Origin: Amaranthus tricolor
Lineage: Eukaryota > Streptophyta > Magnoliopsida > Caryophyllales > Amaranthaceae
Assembly: GCF_026212465.1 (NCBI RefSeq)
Contig: NC_080053.1
Location: 3,306,615-3,370,614 of the forward strand
Direction of reading: 5' to 3'
DNA: 64,000 nt
The position numbers were made by a program, and so were the translations under genes. The notes beneath the pieces were generated by a model. It did not search any database, was not told the DNA's origin, and saw only the letters and a program-made list of their open reading frames with translations. Shown here one piece after another: positions 1 to 10,410 of this stretch. Position 1 is the first letter of the stretch; each line of letters opens with the position of its first letter.

Positions 1-364
1 CCCATGTGTTGATCCTAGGTCTTCCTTCCTTGACCCTTTGTCTCTGCAGTCCTTCAAGCCAAGTAGAGGCAACCTTAATCATCTTAACCTTGGCTAGTTT
101 ATATTGGTTGTCTGGTCCTGTCTCCCTAAACTCAAAGTATTGGTCCAACCTATTTTCCCAGTCTAAGTAAGCCTCAGGGTCATGTGAGTGGCCATCAAAT
201 TCAGGGATATCAATCTTGATGGTTCTATCTTCTTGATTTCTCAAATTCTGATTTTGTCTAGGCCTCTCAATTTGATTGTTGTTAAACATTTCCATATTAG
301 CCAACCCTTGCTCAAGTCTTTCTACAGTTTCTTCCAGAGCCCTAAATCTTTCATCCCTATCCAT
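1..364 (-). pseudogene. Ty3/gypsy gag, N-terminal part, left-arm copy (cut by window edge)
   Basis: Reverse complement of 9490-9853 in the right arm. Read on the minus strand from the ATG at 364, it encodes the acidic, coiled N-terminus beginning MDRDERFRALEE and the retrotransposon gag region with the PEFDGHSHDPEAYLDW motif. No stop is seen in the visible part, but the reading frame leaves the window, so it cannot be judged intact. Its counterpart in the right arm is broken further downstream. Confidence 0.85.
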
Positions 365-690
365 GATTGTTATGAAGCAATGAACCAAATCATAATAACA
401 CAAAAACACACCAGGATCTTTAAAACACAAAAACAATGTGCAAAAATAGAAGTCAATGTGCTGTTCTGTGTAGTGTGTCTGAAATGTAAGAAAATTCTAA
501 TTTAATAGGCAAAAATGAAATCACAATAGAAGAAATCAATCCCTGAATGAAAATAGAGGCAATGTTGACTGATTGAACACGTTTTACTCCTGATTGTCCT
601 CAAACTTTCTTCCTTTGACAAGTACAGAATAAGGTGTAGTCCCTTCTTGATTCTCCCCTTCTGTGTGTAACCTTACCCTCCTCGTGAACA

Positions 691-704
691 GGGCTCTGAT
701 ACCA
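691..704 (-). other. Primer binding site, tRNA-Met type (left-arm copy)
   Basis: The minus strand reads TGGTATCAGAGCCC, the usual plant initiator tRNA-Met primer site. It lies three bases inside the LTR end at 708, between the LTR and the gag start. Confidence 0.85.
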
Positions 705-707
705 CGT

Positions 708-1583
708 TGATGCAAGACTAAGGCTGAATGTGGCCTTGGTAATGCATAGATTGATGTCTCTCCTTTGTTTTGGCCTTGTGATCCTTACAAAGCCACAAAC
801 GAACAGATCAGCCTCAAGAATTAGTTTCTTGGACTGATGTTGATGATTACTGATGATGGTGACACTTTTCCCAATCTACTCAGTCTTATCCTCTACACAA
901 CCAGGCTTCCCTTCCTTGGGTGTGTGGTTCTTTGCAAGTTCAAAGTTGTTCCACAACTCCTAAGTTGCCAAATCAAGAATGCTCCACACTCTTGAGGAAG
1001 TTTATGCACAAAACTTCAAAAACAAAAAAAAAACAGAAAACTTTCTGAACTTCCTCCTTTGTATTGATTAAATCTCAATCTGAATTATTCCTTCAAACTA
1101 TGAAAGGATCCCTTTATATAGGCCTCTTAACAAACATAATAGTCACAAAGGCTTTACTAACAACACGCCTAGAAGCCCACGTGACATACATGTGCCTCTT
1201 AAAATATCAAAACACAAATCTAAGAAAACTTAAACAAATTCTGATTTTTGATCTGGTAACCAGCCTTCTTTCAGCATGGGTTTTAGAGTTCCTGGTGAAC
1301 TTGCAGCATGGTCCTAGGGCCTTGATTGCTTGGCCCATGTATGAAGATGATGTTTCTACCCTTTTCCAGGTCTAGTTGCCCCAGATCTACCTCCTAGGTG
1401 CCCACCAAGGTCAACTAGTCAACAGGTTGTCCTGTATCCTGGATTCTACTGTCTGTCTGTTCCTTTGAGCCTTTAGTGTGGTTTGTTGGTACTTGGTTGA
1501 CTTCCACAGGCTTAAAACATGAACTTGGGTTTATTCCCAAGTCTTGGAATGCCATGGGAGCTGGTTCAGGTCCTTCATGATCA
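708..1583 (-). mobile_element. LTR of the left-arm Ty3/gypsy element
   Basis: Mirror of 8271-9146. The 3' end (CA at 708) is fixed by the adjacent primer site. The 5' end at 1583 is tentative, chosen because the sequence there starts TGATCATG and pairs with the terminal ATCA. On the minus strand it contains a TATATAA box near 1113-1120, so its promoter would fire leftwards, out of the palindrome. Confidence 0.6.
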
Positions 1584-1713
1584 TTTGGTGCACATGTTTG
1601 ATCCAAGACCAAATACGTTATCTCATGAGCCGATTGGTTTAGTTCTTGAAGTACTTGGTTTTAATCCTTTTAAATCTGAATTTGTTACATGTCTAACTTG
1701 GGTTGAAGATTAA
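1584..1713 (+). other. Open reading frame tail of unknown origin next to the LTR
   Basis: Just inside the putative LTR boundary the plus strand stays open to a stop at 1711-1713. The peptide contains HMFDPRPNTLSHEP and ends LTWVED. Codon use looks protein-like, and the mirror copy is at 8141-8270. I do not recognise it. It may be the 3' exon of a captured or interrupted gene, or chance. Confidence 0.2.
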
Positions 1714-1869
1714 GTGAAGCTACATATATATTGGTTGGACGTTACTTTGATAGGTCCAAGTTTAGTTATGTTTTTAAAGTCTTTTTACCACTTAAATCTG
1801 ATTAATTAGCTACTGCATGCTTAGGAAACAACTTAAATCAGCTTAATGCATGCAATTTAATGTTGTTTT

Positions 1870-3365
1870 ATATGCTGCGGTTTTTGAAATAAGCGCAGCA
1901 AATAATTGAAACAAATGCCAAATACTGCGGTTTAGGCTGGCACCGCAGCAAATAATCATCTTTCATTAAAATAAAAAAACCCGCTTTCATTGTAAGGTTC
2001 ACAAAACCCACGAAAGCTTTACTGTGTCTTAAACCCTTAAAACGTTCATCTTCTTCTTAATCTTCTTCTTGTTCATCTTCAAAGCAAACCCACGAAGCTT
2101 GCTGCTCTTCTTGTTCATCTTCAAAAACTGCAGACTGTTCATCTTTTCACGAAACCCACGAAGAATTGTTCATCTTCTTCTTCAAAACCCACGCACGAAA
2201 ACATTTGCTTCAAACCATCTCCCAAAATTTGCTTCTTCTTCTTCCTATTGTCTTGATTCTTCCTCTTCTCCATTTACTTTAAAAACCCACGAAAAATTTC
2301 AAGGTAATTTCGATTTATTTGGTTTTTATTTTTTGTTTTCTTTTGTTTTATTTTTGAAAAAATGGTTATATTACTAATTTTGTTTTTCTTGTTTCATTGT
2401 AGGTCACATTGTAGCTATTATTCACCTAGATACACAACGTAATTTCTTTTGATAATAATTTTCATTGTTTTTCAAATTTTTAAGGTTAAATGATGTTTGT
2501 TTATTATTTATAGTTTAAATGTGATTTTATTCAAAATGTATTAGTTGTTTTCATATGTTGTTTAGTATTAGTTGTTAGTATGAATGTGTATGTATTAGTT
2601 GTTGTTATTAAGTTTTAATTTATCATATATATGATGTTTTCTTATATTTTTGAGTAATTTCTTCATTTTATTTATGAATGTGTATGAAGTTGTGGTTTTT
2701 AAGTTTTAAATTTATCATAATTTTTTTATAGTTTGTAAATTAGGTTTAATTAGGGTTTTTTATGGTTAAATTTATTATTATTAGGTTAATTAGGTTTAAA
2801 ACAATGTTAGTATTAGATTATGATGGTTTATTATTAATATTGTAAATTAGGGTTAAATGAATGATTATTACTTAATTTTGTGGTTAATTAGAGTTCGTTA
2901 AGTATATATGTTAAAAGTTGATATTAATTTTGTTTTGAATTAATTAATCACACTAATTACGATGACAAAAGATCGTTCTTGGATGTATGGAAGCATTGAA
3001 TCGTCAGAATTTATTGACGGCGTATTAGAATTTTGTAGTATTGCGGTTGAACATCAAGTTAGGACGGGGGGAGTTGGTTTTTATTGCCCATGTGTCACTT
3101 GTGGCAATGTATCAAAGGTAGATAGTGTTCATATCCTTAGGGAGCATATACTTCGACGTGGGTTTAGGCCTCAATATCATGTTTGGGTTTGGCATGGTGA
3201 GGAGGGAATGTACAAAGAGAAAAGTGTTGTTGAGGATGTTAATAATGTGGCCGATGTCAATGAGGATGTAGTAGATCGTGTTGATGGGTATGAGACAGAT
3301 GAAGAAAATGTCGATAAGGATGTGGATCGTGTTGATGAGATGATGGAGGGGGTCGAGTATTATGT
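1870..3365 (+). mobile_element. 5' part of a CACTA (En/Spm-like) transposon, left arm
   Basis: The region starts with subterminal repeats of the form TGCTGCGG / CCGCAGCA (1873-1957), typical of CACTA ends. It continues with a C/T-rich leader (2040-2300), a likely leader intron (donor after CAAG at about 2302, acceptor TTGTAG at about 2402) and the N-terminus of a TNP2-type transposase (from 2962). The terminal CACTA motif itself was not found. The element is cut at about 3365, where hAT-like sequence begins. Confidence 0.6.
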
Positions 3366-3396
3366 GTTTGGAATTTGCTATTCGGTTTCACTGTAA
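2962..3396 (+). pseudogene. CACTA transposase N-terminus (transposase-associated domain), truncated
   Basis: The ATG at 2962 starts MTKDRSWMYGSIESSEF. Residues 1-85 carry the hallmarks of the plant transposase-associated domain: RSWMY near the start, a CPCVTCGN zinc-like motif (about residues 42-49), then HILRRGF and VWVWHGE. The next 45 residues are an acidic linker rich in D, E and V. A full TNP2 transposase has many hundreds of residues; this one stops at 144 because the frame runs into foreign sequence after about codon 134. The catalytic part is therefore absent and it cannot act alone. Confidence 0.75.
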
Positions 3397-3582
3397 AAAT
3401 TCGGCCTAAATTTATTTGGTGTGCGGCTTGGATTCGATCTGTGAATTCAAAAAAGGTTCGATGTGGTTCGGTCTAGAAATGAATTTGGTTTGGATTTGGT
3501 CTAAAAATATGAAAATCGAATAAAATATGGTTTGATTTGGTTTTGATGAAAGTCCAAACGGTTGACCGAAGTTTCACCCCTA
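3367..3582. mobile_element. hAT-like non-autonomous element fragment (left arm)
   Basis: A run of degenerate TTCGGTTTGG / GGTCTAGAAA motifs ends in CACCCCTA, the reverse complement of a TAGGGGTG hAT-type terminus. A related copy lies at 22690-22861 (shared stretch GAAAATCGAATAAAAT and ending CATCCCTA), and the mirror copy is at 6304-6520. It interrupts the CACTA transposase. The opposite terminus was not recognised. Confidence 0.45.
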
Positions 3583-3589
3583 CCCACGA

Positions 3590-4581
3590 CAACCTACTTT
3601 TTTTTTTCCCTTTTTTTTTCATTTTGTTTTAAAAAAAATTTAGATCTTTTCACGGTATGATGTAGGATCACCTACATCTAATGAGCTAGCTAAAGTCAAT
3701 ATTATCATAAAACAAATGGGAGAAGCTCAAGTTGTTCAAGGTCCAAAAGTCAAGCCCTTTAATTTCGTAGTCATAAACTAAGTCTTTTTTTTAAAAATTT
3801 TTTTTTTTATTTTTTATTTCGAGTATTTGGGTCCTTTTGTTGTCTTCAAGATGATTAAAGCCAAGTTTAGGATCAAGCTTAATCATTTCTCATGCTTAGT
3901 TAGTCGAGTTGTACTTTTCTTTTATTTGAGTTTAGTAATTAATTTTGCTCATGGGTCGAATATTATGCGATTGAAACGCAAGCAATCAGCCAAAAATATC
4001 AAGCAAATAAATCAAGGAAATATGAAGAATATATTAAAATTTCATGAATATTTTATTCAAGAAAAAGTCAGCAAGTGGATCAAGAAAGATTAAATAGTAT
4101 TCAGCAAAATCAAGCCGTTTGAGACACCACTTGCAGCTGAAATTTTGAGCACTATTTCTTGAAGATTGTGTGGGATATACCATGAAGATCTTATCTACTT
4201 GTCAGCCCCAAAATATCATTTGAAGATTAGTCAAATATATTGCAAATAATGGCTGATTTGTAGCCGTTGCAAGTGGGTGTCATTTCTGAATTTTCTTTGC
4301 TATTTTGTATTCCTTGCAAGCTTATCTCCTTGTAGTATAAATAGGCTTAGCTTGTTTCTTATAGGCTGAAACACTTTTAATACAAACTTTCTATTGAGCA
4401 ATTTTCCTTGTTCTTATTTGCAATTTACTTTAACTTGGATTAGTTTAAGTAAATTTAAGTTCCTATGCTTTTCATTCTTTTGGCTAAAGTTTGAATGTGT
4501 TCTTAGGAACCCTTAGATTTGTTTCGTGGTGTATCTGTATCGAAGCAACCTTTGGCAAGCCATTTTCAGTTGAGAAATCAA
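3590..4581 (+). mobile_element. LTR-like sequence (probably Ty3/gypsy), spanning the left palindrome breakpoint
   Basis: The sequence resembles an LTR in plus orientation: a TATAAATAGG promoter box at about 4337-4346, a downstream U-rich leader, and a likely end near TCAACA at about 4581. No primer site follows, so it could be a solo LTR. The left boundary is not resolved. The first part (to 4261) is duplicated in the right arm; 4262-4581 is single copy. The small reading frame at 3827-4093 lies inside it and is not considered a gene. Confidence 0.45.
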
Positions 4582-4800
4582 CATATCCTTTTCATTTTTC
4601 CGTTGTTATAAAACCACAAAAATCACGAAAATAAATTCATTAGAACGAAAACAGCAAACTACGTGTGCGTATAGCTTGGTTTTGTTTTGAGGCATAGCCA
4701 ACCTATATCACGGTACTCCTTGACTCCTTCCCTTATCTCTCCTCCCGGAAGGCCAGAACACAGACGCAGACCACGACTTCCTCTCTCTCTCTCCTCTATT

Positions 4801-5243
4801 GAAGCGTACTCGAAATTCTCCATTGAAGGGGCTTCTGAGCTTTCTCTACTCCACTGAAGCAGTCTCAAAGGTTAGATGCTTCTTTTTCTTTAGTCATTGA
4901 CCTAATTTAATTAATTAATTGTCAGTATATACTCAATTTAGGGTTCTTCGAAGTTGGATAATTGAACTATTGGTTATAGATACTCGAAGAATTTAACATA
5001 ATTTTTGGAGTCTAGTTTAATAATTGAGTCCATTTTGGTTGCTAATGTGTTGCAGGGTTTGGTTTGTGGTCTTGTGGAGCGTACTCGAAATTCTCCATTG
5101 AAGCGGCTTCTGACTTTCTGAGCTTTCTCTCCTCCATTGAAGAATTTGAAGCAGTCTCTAAGGTTAGATTTTGACAACCTAGAGTTATTGTGTTAATCGT
5201 GTATTTAATTGTCAGACTGTCAGTATATACTCAATTTAGGGTG
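4801..5243 (+). repeat. Local tandem duplication of a leader exon with its donor site
   Basis: Two units share GCGTACTCGAAATTCTCC, GAGCTTTCTCT, AAGCAGTCTC and AAGGTTAGAT, followed by GTCAGTATATACTCAATTTA. Unit one is about 4801-4945 and unit two about 5078-5243, an offset near 280-300 bp. Both retain a splice-donor-like GTTAGA. Confidence 0.7.
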
Positions 5244-5450
5244 GTTTCAGTGGTGGTGCAGTCGTGCAGAGGGAGGGGGTGGCTGTCGGGGCTGGGCTGG
5301 GGCCTGGGGAGTGGCTGTCGGGCTGGGTCAGGTGGGGAATTGTTTGATTAATTTGCATGTTCAGTTGGGTAAATCCTAGTTTTTTATTGGAGGAAAACAA
5401 TCTCTATCCATGGTATTAGAAGTTCCTAGTTTGTTTGATTAGCCACTTTT
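5244..5450 (+). other. GC-rich stretch in the spacer, intron-like
   Basis: Contains a run of GTGGCTGTCGGG and GGCTGGG motifs (about 5260-5330), then T-rich sequence leading to the acceptor at about 5458. No reading frame worth reporting; probably intronic. Confidence 0.3.
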
Positions 5451-5625
5451 GTGTGTAGGGATATGGGGATAGAGAGAGAGCAGAGTAGCACATCCGAAGC
5501 CGAAAGAGAGGAAAAAAGGATTGTGATGCTGGCACTAAGCAATGAAGGCTTGCCTTCAGAAAGACTACAAGGTGGTACTCAATTATATCACACTCGTGCA
5601 GAATGTCACTCGGTGGATCTGAAGC

Positions 5626-6297
5626 ACAAATCAGCCATTATTTGCAATATATTTGACTAATCTTCAAATGATATTTTGGGGCTGACAAGTAGATAAGATC
5701 TTCATGATATATCCCACACAATCTTCAAGAAATAGTGCTCAAAATTTCAGCTGCAAGTGGTGTCTCAAACGGCTTGATTTTGCTGAATACTATTTAATCT
5801 TTCTTGATCCACTTGCTGACTTTTTCTTGAATAAAATATTCATGAAATTTTAATATATTCTTCATATTTCCTTGATTTATTTGCTTCATATTTTTGGCTG
5901 ATTGCTTGCGTTTCAATCGCATAATATTCGACCCATGAGCAAAATTAATTACTAAACTCAAATAAAAGAAAAGTACAACTCGACTAACTAAGCATGAGAA
6001 ATGATTAAGCTTGATCCTAAACCTGGCTTTAATCATCTTGAAGACAACAAAAGGACCCAAATACTCGAAATAAAAAAAAAATAAAAAAATTAAAAAAAAA
6101 AGACTTAGTTTATGACTACGAAATTAAAGGGCTTGACTTTTGGACCTTGAACAACTTGAGCTTCTCCCATTTGTTTTATGATAATATTGACTTTAGCTAG
6201 CTCATTAGATGTAGGTGATCCTACATCATACCGTGAAAAGATCTAAATTTTTTTTAAAACAAAATGAAAAAAAAAGGGAAAAAAAAAAGTAGGTTGT
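5626..6297 (-). mobile_element. LTR-like fragment (right-arm copy)
   Basis: Mirror of 3590-4261. On the minus strand it stops at 5626, in the middle of the LTR as defined by the left side; the TATA box and downstream half are absent, and gene-like sequence follows directly. The frame at 5794-6060 on the minus strand is the mirror of 3827-4093 with two amino-acid changes and is not considered a gene. Confidence 0.45.
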
Positions 6298-6303
6298 CGT
6301 GGG

Positions 6304-6520
6304 TAGGGGTGAAACTTCGGTCAACCGTTTGGACTTTCATCAAAACCAAATCAAACCATATTTTATTCGATTTTCATATTTTTAGACCAAATCCAAACCA
6401 AATTCATTTCTAGACCGAACCACATCGAACCTTTTTTGAATTCACAGATCGAATCCAAGCCGCACACCAAATAAATTTAGGCCGAATTTTTACAGTGAAA
6501 CCGAATAGCAAATTCCAAAC
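6304..6520. mobile_element. hAT-like fragment (right-arm copy)
   Basis: Mirror of 3367-3582. It begins TAGGGGTG at 6304 and carries the same degenerate GGTTTGG-type internal motifs. Confidence 0.45.
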
Positions 6521-6924
6521 ACATAATACTCGACCCCCTCCATCATCTCATCAACACGATCCACATCCTTATCGACATTTTCTTCATCTGTCTCATACCC
6601 ATCAACACGATCTACTACATCCTCATTGACATCGGCCACATTATTAACATCCTCAACAACACTTTTCTCTTTGTACATTCCCTCCTCACCATGCCAAACC
6701 CAAACATGATATTGAGGCCTAAACCCACGTCGAAGTATATGCTCCCTAAGGATATGAACACTATCTACCTTTGATACATTGCCACAAGTGACACATGGGC
6801 AATAAAAACCAACTCCCCCCGTCCTAACTTGATGTTCAACCGCAATACTACAAAATTCTAATACGCCGTCAATAAATTCTGACGATTCAATGCTTCCATA
6901 CATCCAAGAACGATCTTTTGTCAT
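6490..6924 (-). pseudogene. CACTA transposase N-terminus, truncated (right-arm copy)
   Basis: The encoded 144 residues are identical to the left-arm copy at 2962-3396, including the CPCVTCGN motif and the acidic linker, and break off at the same point into hAT-like sequence. The associated CACTA leader and subterminal repeats lie at about 6925-7985. Identity at protein level over a non-functional fragment indicates that the duplication is recent or has been homogenised, not that selection acted. Confidence 0.75.
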
Positions 6925-8270
6925 CGTAATTAGTGTGATTAATTAATTCAAAACAAAATTAATATCAACTTTTAACATATATACTTAACGAACTCTAATT
7001 AACCACAAAATTAAGTAATAATCATTCATTTAACCCTAATTTACAATATTAATAATAAACCATCATAATCCTAATAATAATAAATTTAACCATAAAAAAC
7101 CCTAATTAAACCTAATTTACAAACTATAAAAAAATTATGATAAATTTAAAACTTAAAAACCACAACTTCATACACATTCATAAATAAAATGAAGAAATTA
7201 CTTAAAAATATAAGAAAACATCATATATATGATAAATTAAAACTTAATAACAACAACTAATACATACACATTCATACTAACAACTAATACTAAACAACAT
7301 ATGAAAACAACTAATACATTTTGAATAAAATCACATTTAAACTATAAATAATAAACAAACATCATTTAACCTTAAAAATTTGAAAAAAATGAAAATTATT
7401 ATCAAAAGAAATTACGTTGTGTATCTAGGTGAATAATAGCTACAATGTGACCTACAATGAAACAAGAAAAACAAAATTAGTAATATAACCATTTTTTCAA
7501 AAATAAAACAAAAGAAAACAAAAAATAAAAACCAAATAAATCGAAATTACCTTGAAATTTTTCGTGGGTTTTTAAAGTAAATGGAGAAGAGGAAGAATCA
7601 AGACAATAGGAAGAAGAAGAAGCAAATTTTGGGAGATGGTTTGAAGCAAATGTTTTCGTGCGTGGGTTTTGAAGAAGAAGATGAACAATTCTTCGTGGGT
7701 TTCGTGAAAAGATGAACAGTCTGCAGTTTTTGAAGATGAACAAGAAGAGCAGCAAGCTTCGTGGGTTTGCTTTGAAGATGAACAAGAAGAAGATTAAGAA
7801 AAAGATGAACGTTTTAAGGGTTTAAGACACAGTAAAGCTTTCGTGGGTTTTGTGAACCTTACAATGAAAGCGGGTTTTTTTATTTTAATGAAAGATGATT
7901 ATTTGCTGCGGTGCCAGCCTAAACCGCAGTATTTGGCATTTGTTTCAATTATTTGCTGCGCTCATTTCAAAAACCGCAGCATATAAAACAACATTAAATT
8001 GCATGCATTAAGCTGATTTAAGTTGTTTCCTAAGCATGCAGTAGCTAATTAATCAGATTTAAGTGGTAAAAAGACTTTAAAAACATAACTAAACTTGGAC
8101 CTATCAAAGTAACGTCCAACCAATATATATGTAGCTTCACTTAATCTTCAACCCAAGTTAGACATGTAACAAATTCAGATTTAAAAGGATTAAAACCAAG
8201 TACTTCAAGAACTAAACCAATCGGCTCATGAGATAACGTATTTGGTCTTGGATCAAACATGTGCACCAAA

Positions 8271-9146
8271 TGATCATGAAGGACCTGAACCAGCTCCCAT
8301 GGCATTCCAAGACTTGGGAATAAACCCAAGTTCATGTTTTAAGCCTGTGGAAGTCAACCAAGTACCAACAAACCACACTAAAGGCTCAAAGGAACAGACA
8401 GACAGTAGAATCCAGGATACAGGACAACCTGTTGACTAGTTGACCTTGGTGGGCACCTAGGAGGTAGATCTGGGGCAACTAGACCTGGAAAAGGGTAGAA
8501 ACATCATCTTCATACATGGGCCAAGCAATCAAGGCCCTAGGACCATGCTGCAAGTTCACCAGGAACTCTAAAACCCATGCTGAAAGAAGGCTGGTTACCA
8601 GATCAAAAATCAGAATTTGTTTAAGTTTTCTTAGATTTGTGTTTTGATATTTTAAGAGGCACATGTATGTCACGTGGGCTTCTAGGCGTGTTGTTAGTAA
8701 AGCCTTTGTGACTATTATGTTTGTTAAGAGGCCTATATAAAGGGATCCTTTCATAGTTTGAAGGAATAATTCAGATTGAGATTTAATCAATACAAAGGAG
8801 GAAGTTCAGAAAGTTTTCTGTTTTTTTTTTGTTTTTGAAGTTTTGTGCATAAACTTCCTCAAGAGTGTGGAGCATTCTTGATTTGGCAACTTAGGAGTTG
8901 TGGAACAACTTTGAACTTGCAAAGAACCACACACCCAAGGAAGGGAAGCCTGGTTGTGTAGAGGATAAGACTGAGTAGATTGGGAAAAGTGTCACCATCA
9001 TCAGTAATCATCAACATCAGTCCAAGAAACTAATTCTTGAGGCTGATCTGTTCGTTTGTGGCTTTGTGAGGATCACAAGGCCAAAACAAAGGAGAGACAT
9101 CAATCTATGCATTACCAAGGCCACATTCAGCCTTAGTCTTGCATCA
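8271..9146 (+). mobile_element. LTR of the right-arm Ty3/gypsy element
   Basis: The 3' end at 9146 (GCATCA) is fixed by the primer site three bases further on. The 5' end at TGATCATG (8271) is tentative. It is the 5' LTR of the plus-strand element whose gag starts at 9490. No matching 3' LTR is present in the window, since the element is truncated at 10926. Confidence 0.6.
8734..8741 (+). promoter_or_regulatory. TATA box in the LTR
   Basis: TATATAA within GCCTATATAAAGG, about 400 bases before the LTR end, where the start of retrotransposon transcription is expected. The mirror copy lies near 1113-1120 on the minus strand. Confidence 0.5.
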
Positions 9147-9149
9147 ACG

Positions 9150-9163
9150 TGGTATCAGAGCCC
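9150..9163 (+). other. Primer binding site, tRNA-Met type
   Basis: TGGTATCAGAGCCC, complementary to the 3' end of plant initiator tRNA-Met, directly after the LTR with a three-base spacer (ACG). A leader of about 330 bases follows before gag. Confidence 0.9.
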
Positions 9164-9489
9164 TGTTCACGAGGAGGGTAAGGTTACACACAGAAGGGGA
9201 GAATCAAGAAGGGACTACACCTTATTCTGTACTTGTCAAAGGAAGAAAGTTTGAGGACAATCAGGAGTAAAACGTGTTCAATCAGTCAACATTGCCTCTA
9301 TTTTCATTCAGGGAGTGATTTCTTCTATTGTGATTTCATTTTTGCCTATTAAATTAGAATTTTCTTACATTTCAGACACACTACACAGAACAGCACATTG
9401 ACTTCTATTTTTGCACATTGTTTTTGTGTTTTAAAGATCCTGGTGTGTTTTTGTGTTATTATGATTTGGTTCATTGCTTCATAACAATC

Positions 9490-10410
9490 ATGGATAGGGA
9501 TGAAAGATTTAGGGCTCTGGAAGAAACTGTAGAAAGACTTGAGCAAGGGTTGGCTAATATGGAAATGTTTAACAACAATCAAATTGAGAGGCCTAGACAA
9601 AATCAGAATTTGAGAAATCAAGAAGATAGAACCATCAAGATTGATATCCCTGAATTTGATGGCCACTCACATGACCCTGAGGCTTACTTAGACTGGGAAA
9701 ATAGGTTGGACCAATACTTTGAGTTTAGGGAGACAGGACCAGACAACCAATATAAACTAGCCAAGGTTAAGATGATTAAGGTTGCCTCTACTTGGCTTGA
9801 AGGACTGCAGAGACAAAGGGTCAAGGAAGGAAGACCTAGGATCAACACATGGGACAAACTAAAAAAACACTTAAGAAGGAAGTATGTACCCCCCACCTAC
9901 AGACACTAGTTGTACATGAAATTCAGCACTTTAACTCAAGGGACTAAATTTGTGCAAGAGTATCTTCAAGAATGGGAAAGGCTCACAGTGTTATGTGATG
10001 TGAATGAGATGGAAGATCTGAGAATTAGTAGGTTTATAGCATGGTTAAAGGAAGATATTAAGGAGAAAATGATGTTTACATCTCAACTCACAGTACATGT
10101 AGCAGGCAACTTAGCCATTGAGATAGAAAAGAGTAATAATAGGAAGAAGCAACAGGCAAATACCTCTTACACCAAGACCCCTAAAACCTTAACACCTAGG
10201 GCTCAAGGCTCAACCAGTACTCTGAGGAAGGATTCTTTAGGATATGCTCAGAAAACCAACCCTACCAAAGTAGATGTCCCTACAAAGGACATAGTGTGCT
10301 TCAAATGTAATGGGAGGGGTCATTATAAGAGAGACTGTCCAAATGCTAGAGCCTTTACCATGAGGGAATGGGAAGAGATTAAGCAAGACACTAGACCTAA
10401 GAAGATTTAG
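9490..10410 (+). pseudogene. Ty3/gypsy gag, broken by an in-frame stop
   Basis: Gag packages the retrotransposon RNA in virus-like particles. The ATG at 9490 begins MDRDERFRALEE, followed by a coiled region (about residues 5-40), the gag core with YLDWENRLDQYFE and TWLEG motifs, and an intact zinc knuckle CFKCNGRGHYKRDC (encoded near 10297-10338). The frame is interrupted by TAG at 9907-9909 after PPTYRH; the same frame continues without a shift to 10410. A frame change near 10405 then separates gag from the protease frame. The start is chosen as the first ATG after the primer site and leader; the longer open frame from 9418 adds no gag-like residues. Confidence 0.85.

Larger units (their letters stand above)
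1..4261. repeat. Left arm of a large inverted duplication
   Basis: This stretch is the near-exact reverse complement of 5626-9853. Position sums are constant at 9854 in the outer part and 9886-9887 in the inner part; the difference is one 32-bp indel plus one base. The arm spans several unrelated elements (gypsy gag, LTR, CACTA fragment, hAT-like scrap, second LTR), so it is a segmental inverted duplication and not the terminal repeats of a single transposon. Pairing is lost exactly after 4261 (partner 5626). The arm runs off the left edge of the window, so its full length is unknown. Only a handful of substitutions were noticed between the arms. Confidence 0.95.
4640..5625 (+). pseudogene. 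Broken 5' end of an unidentified gene in the palindrome spacer
   Basis: A C/T-rich leader (4720-4868) ends with a splice-donor-like AAG/GTTAGA. A second, similar leader copy (5078-5162) ends in the same kind of donor. An acceptor TGTGTGTAG at about 5458 precedes an open exon with ATG at 5464, whose peptide starts MGIEREQSSTSEAERE. The exon stays open until 5625, where the right palindrome arm begins, and the remaining frame is arm sequence ending at 5658. I do not recognise the protein. The layout suggests a host gene start interrupted by transposon sequence, but coding status is inferred from splice signals only. Confidence 0.4.
5626..9853. repeat. Right arm of the large inverted duplication
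   Basis: Reverse complement of 1-4261. It lacks a 32-bp segment present in the left arm (left copy about 2784-2815, missing near 7072), and single-base differences are scattered along it. The left arm is cut at base 1, which pairs with 9853, so homology may continue to the right of 9853, but that cannot be tested here. Confidence 0.95.

Noticed and set aside
3827..4093. 88-residue frame starting MGPFVVFKMIKA, present in both palindrome arms
   Set aside because: It lies within LTR-like sequence, has no family resemblance, and its duplication is explained by the inverted repeat.
9349..9666. 105-residue minus-strand frame and its mirror at 188-505
   Set aside because: It is the antisense shadow of gypsy gag, which has clear gag motifs on the other strand.
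1..9853. The palindrome as terminal inverted repeats of one giant transposon
   Set aside because: The arms contain several unrelated, mutually interrupted elements and an outward-facing LTR retroelement; no common terminus or target duplication is visible at the inner edges, and the outer edge is outside the window.
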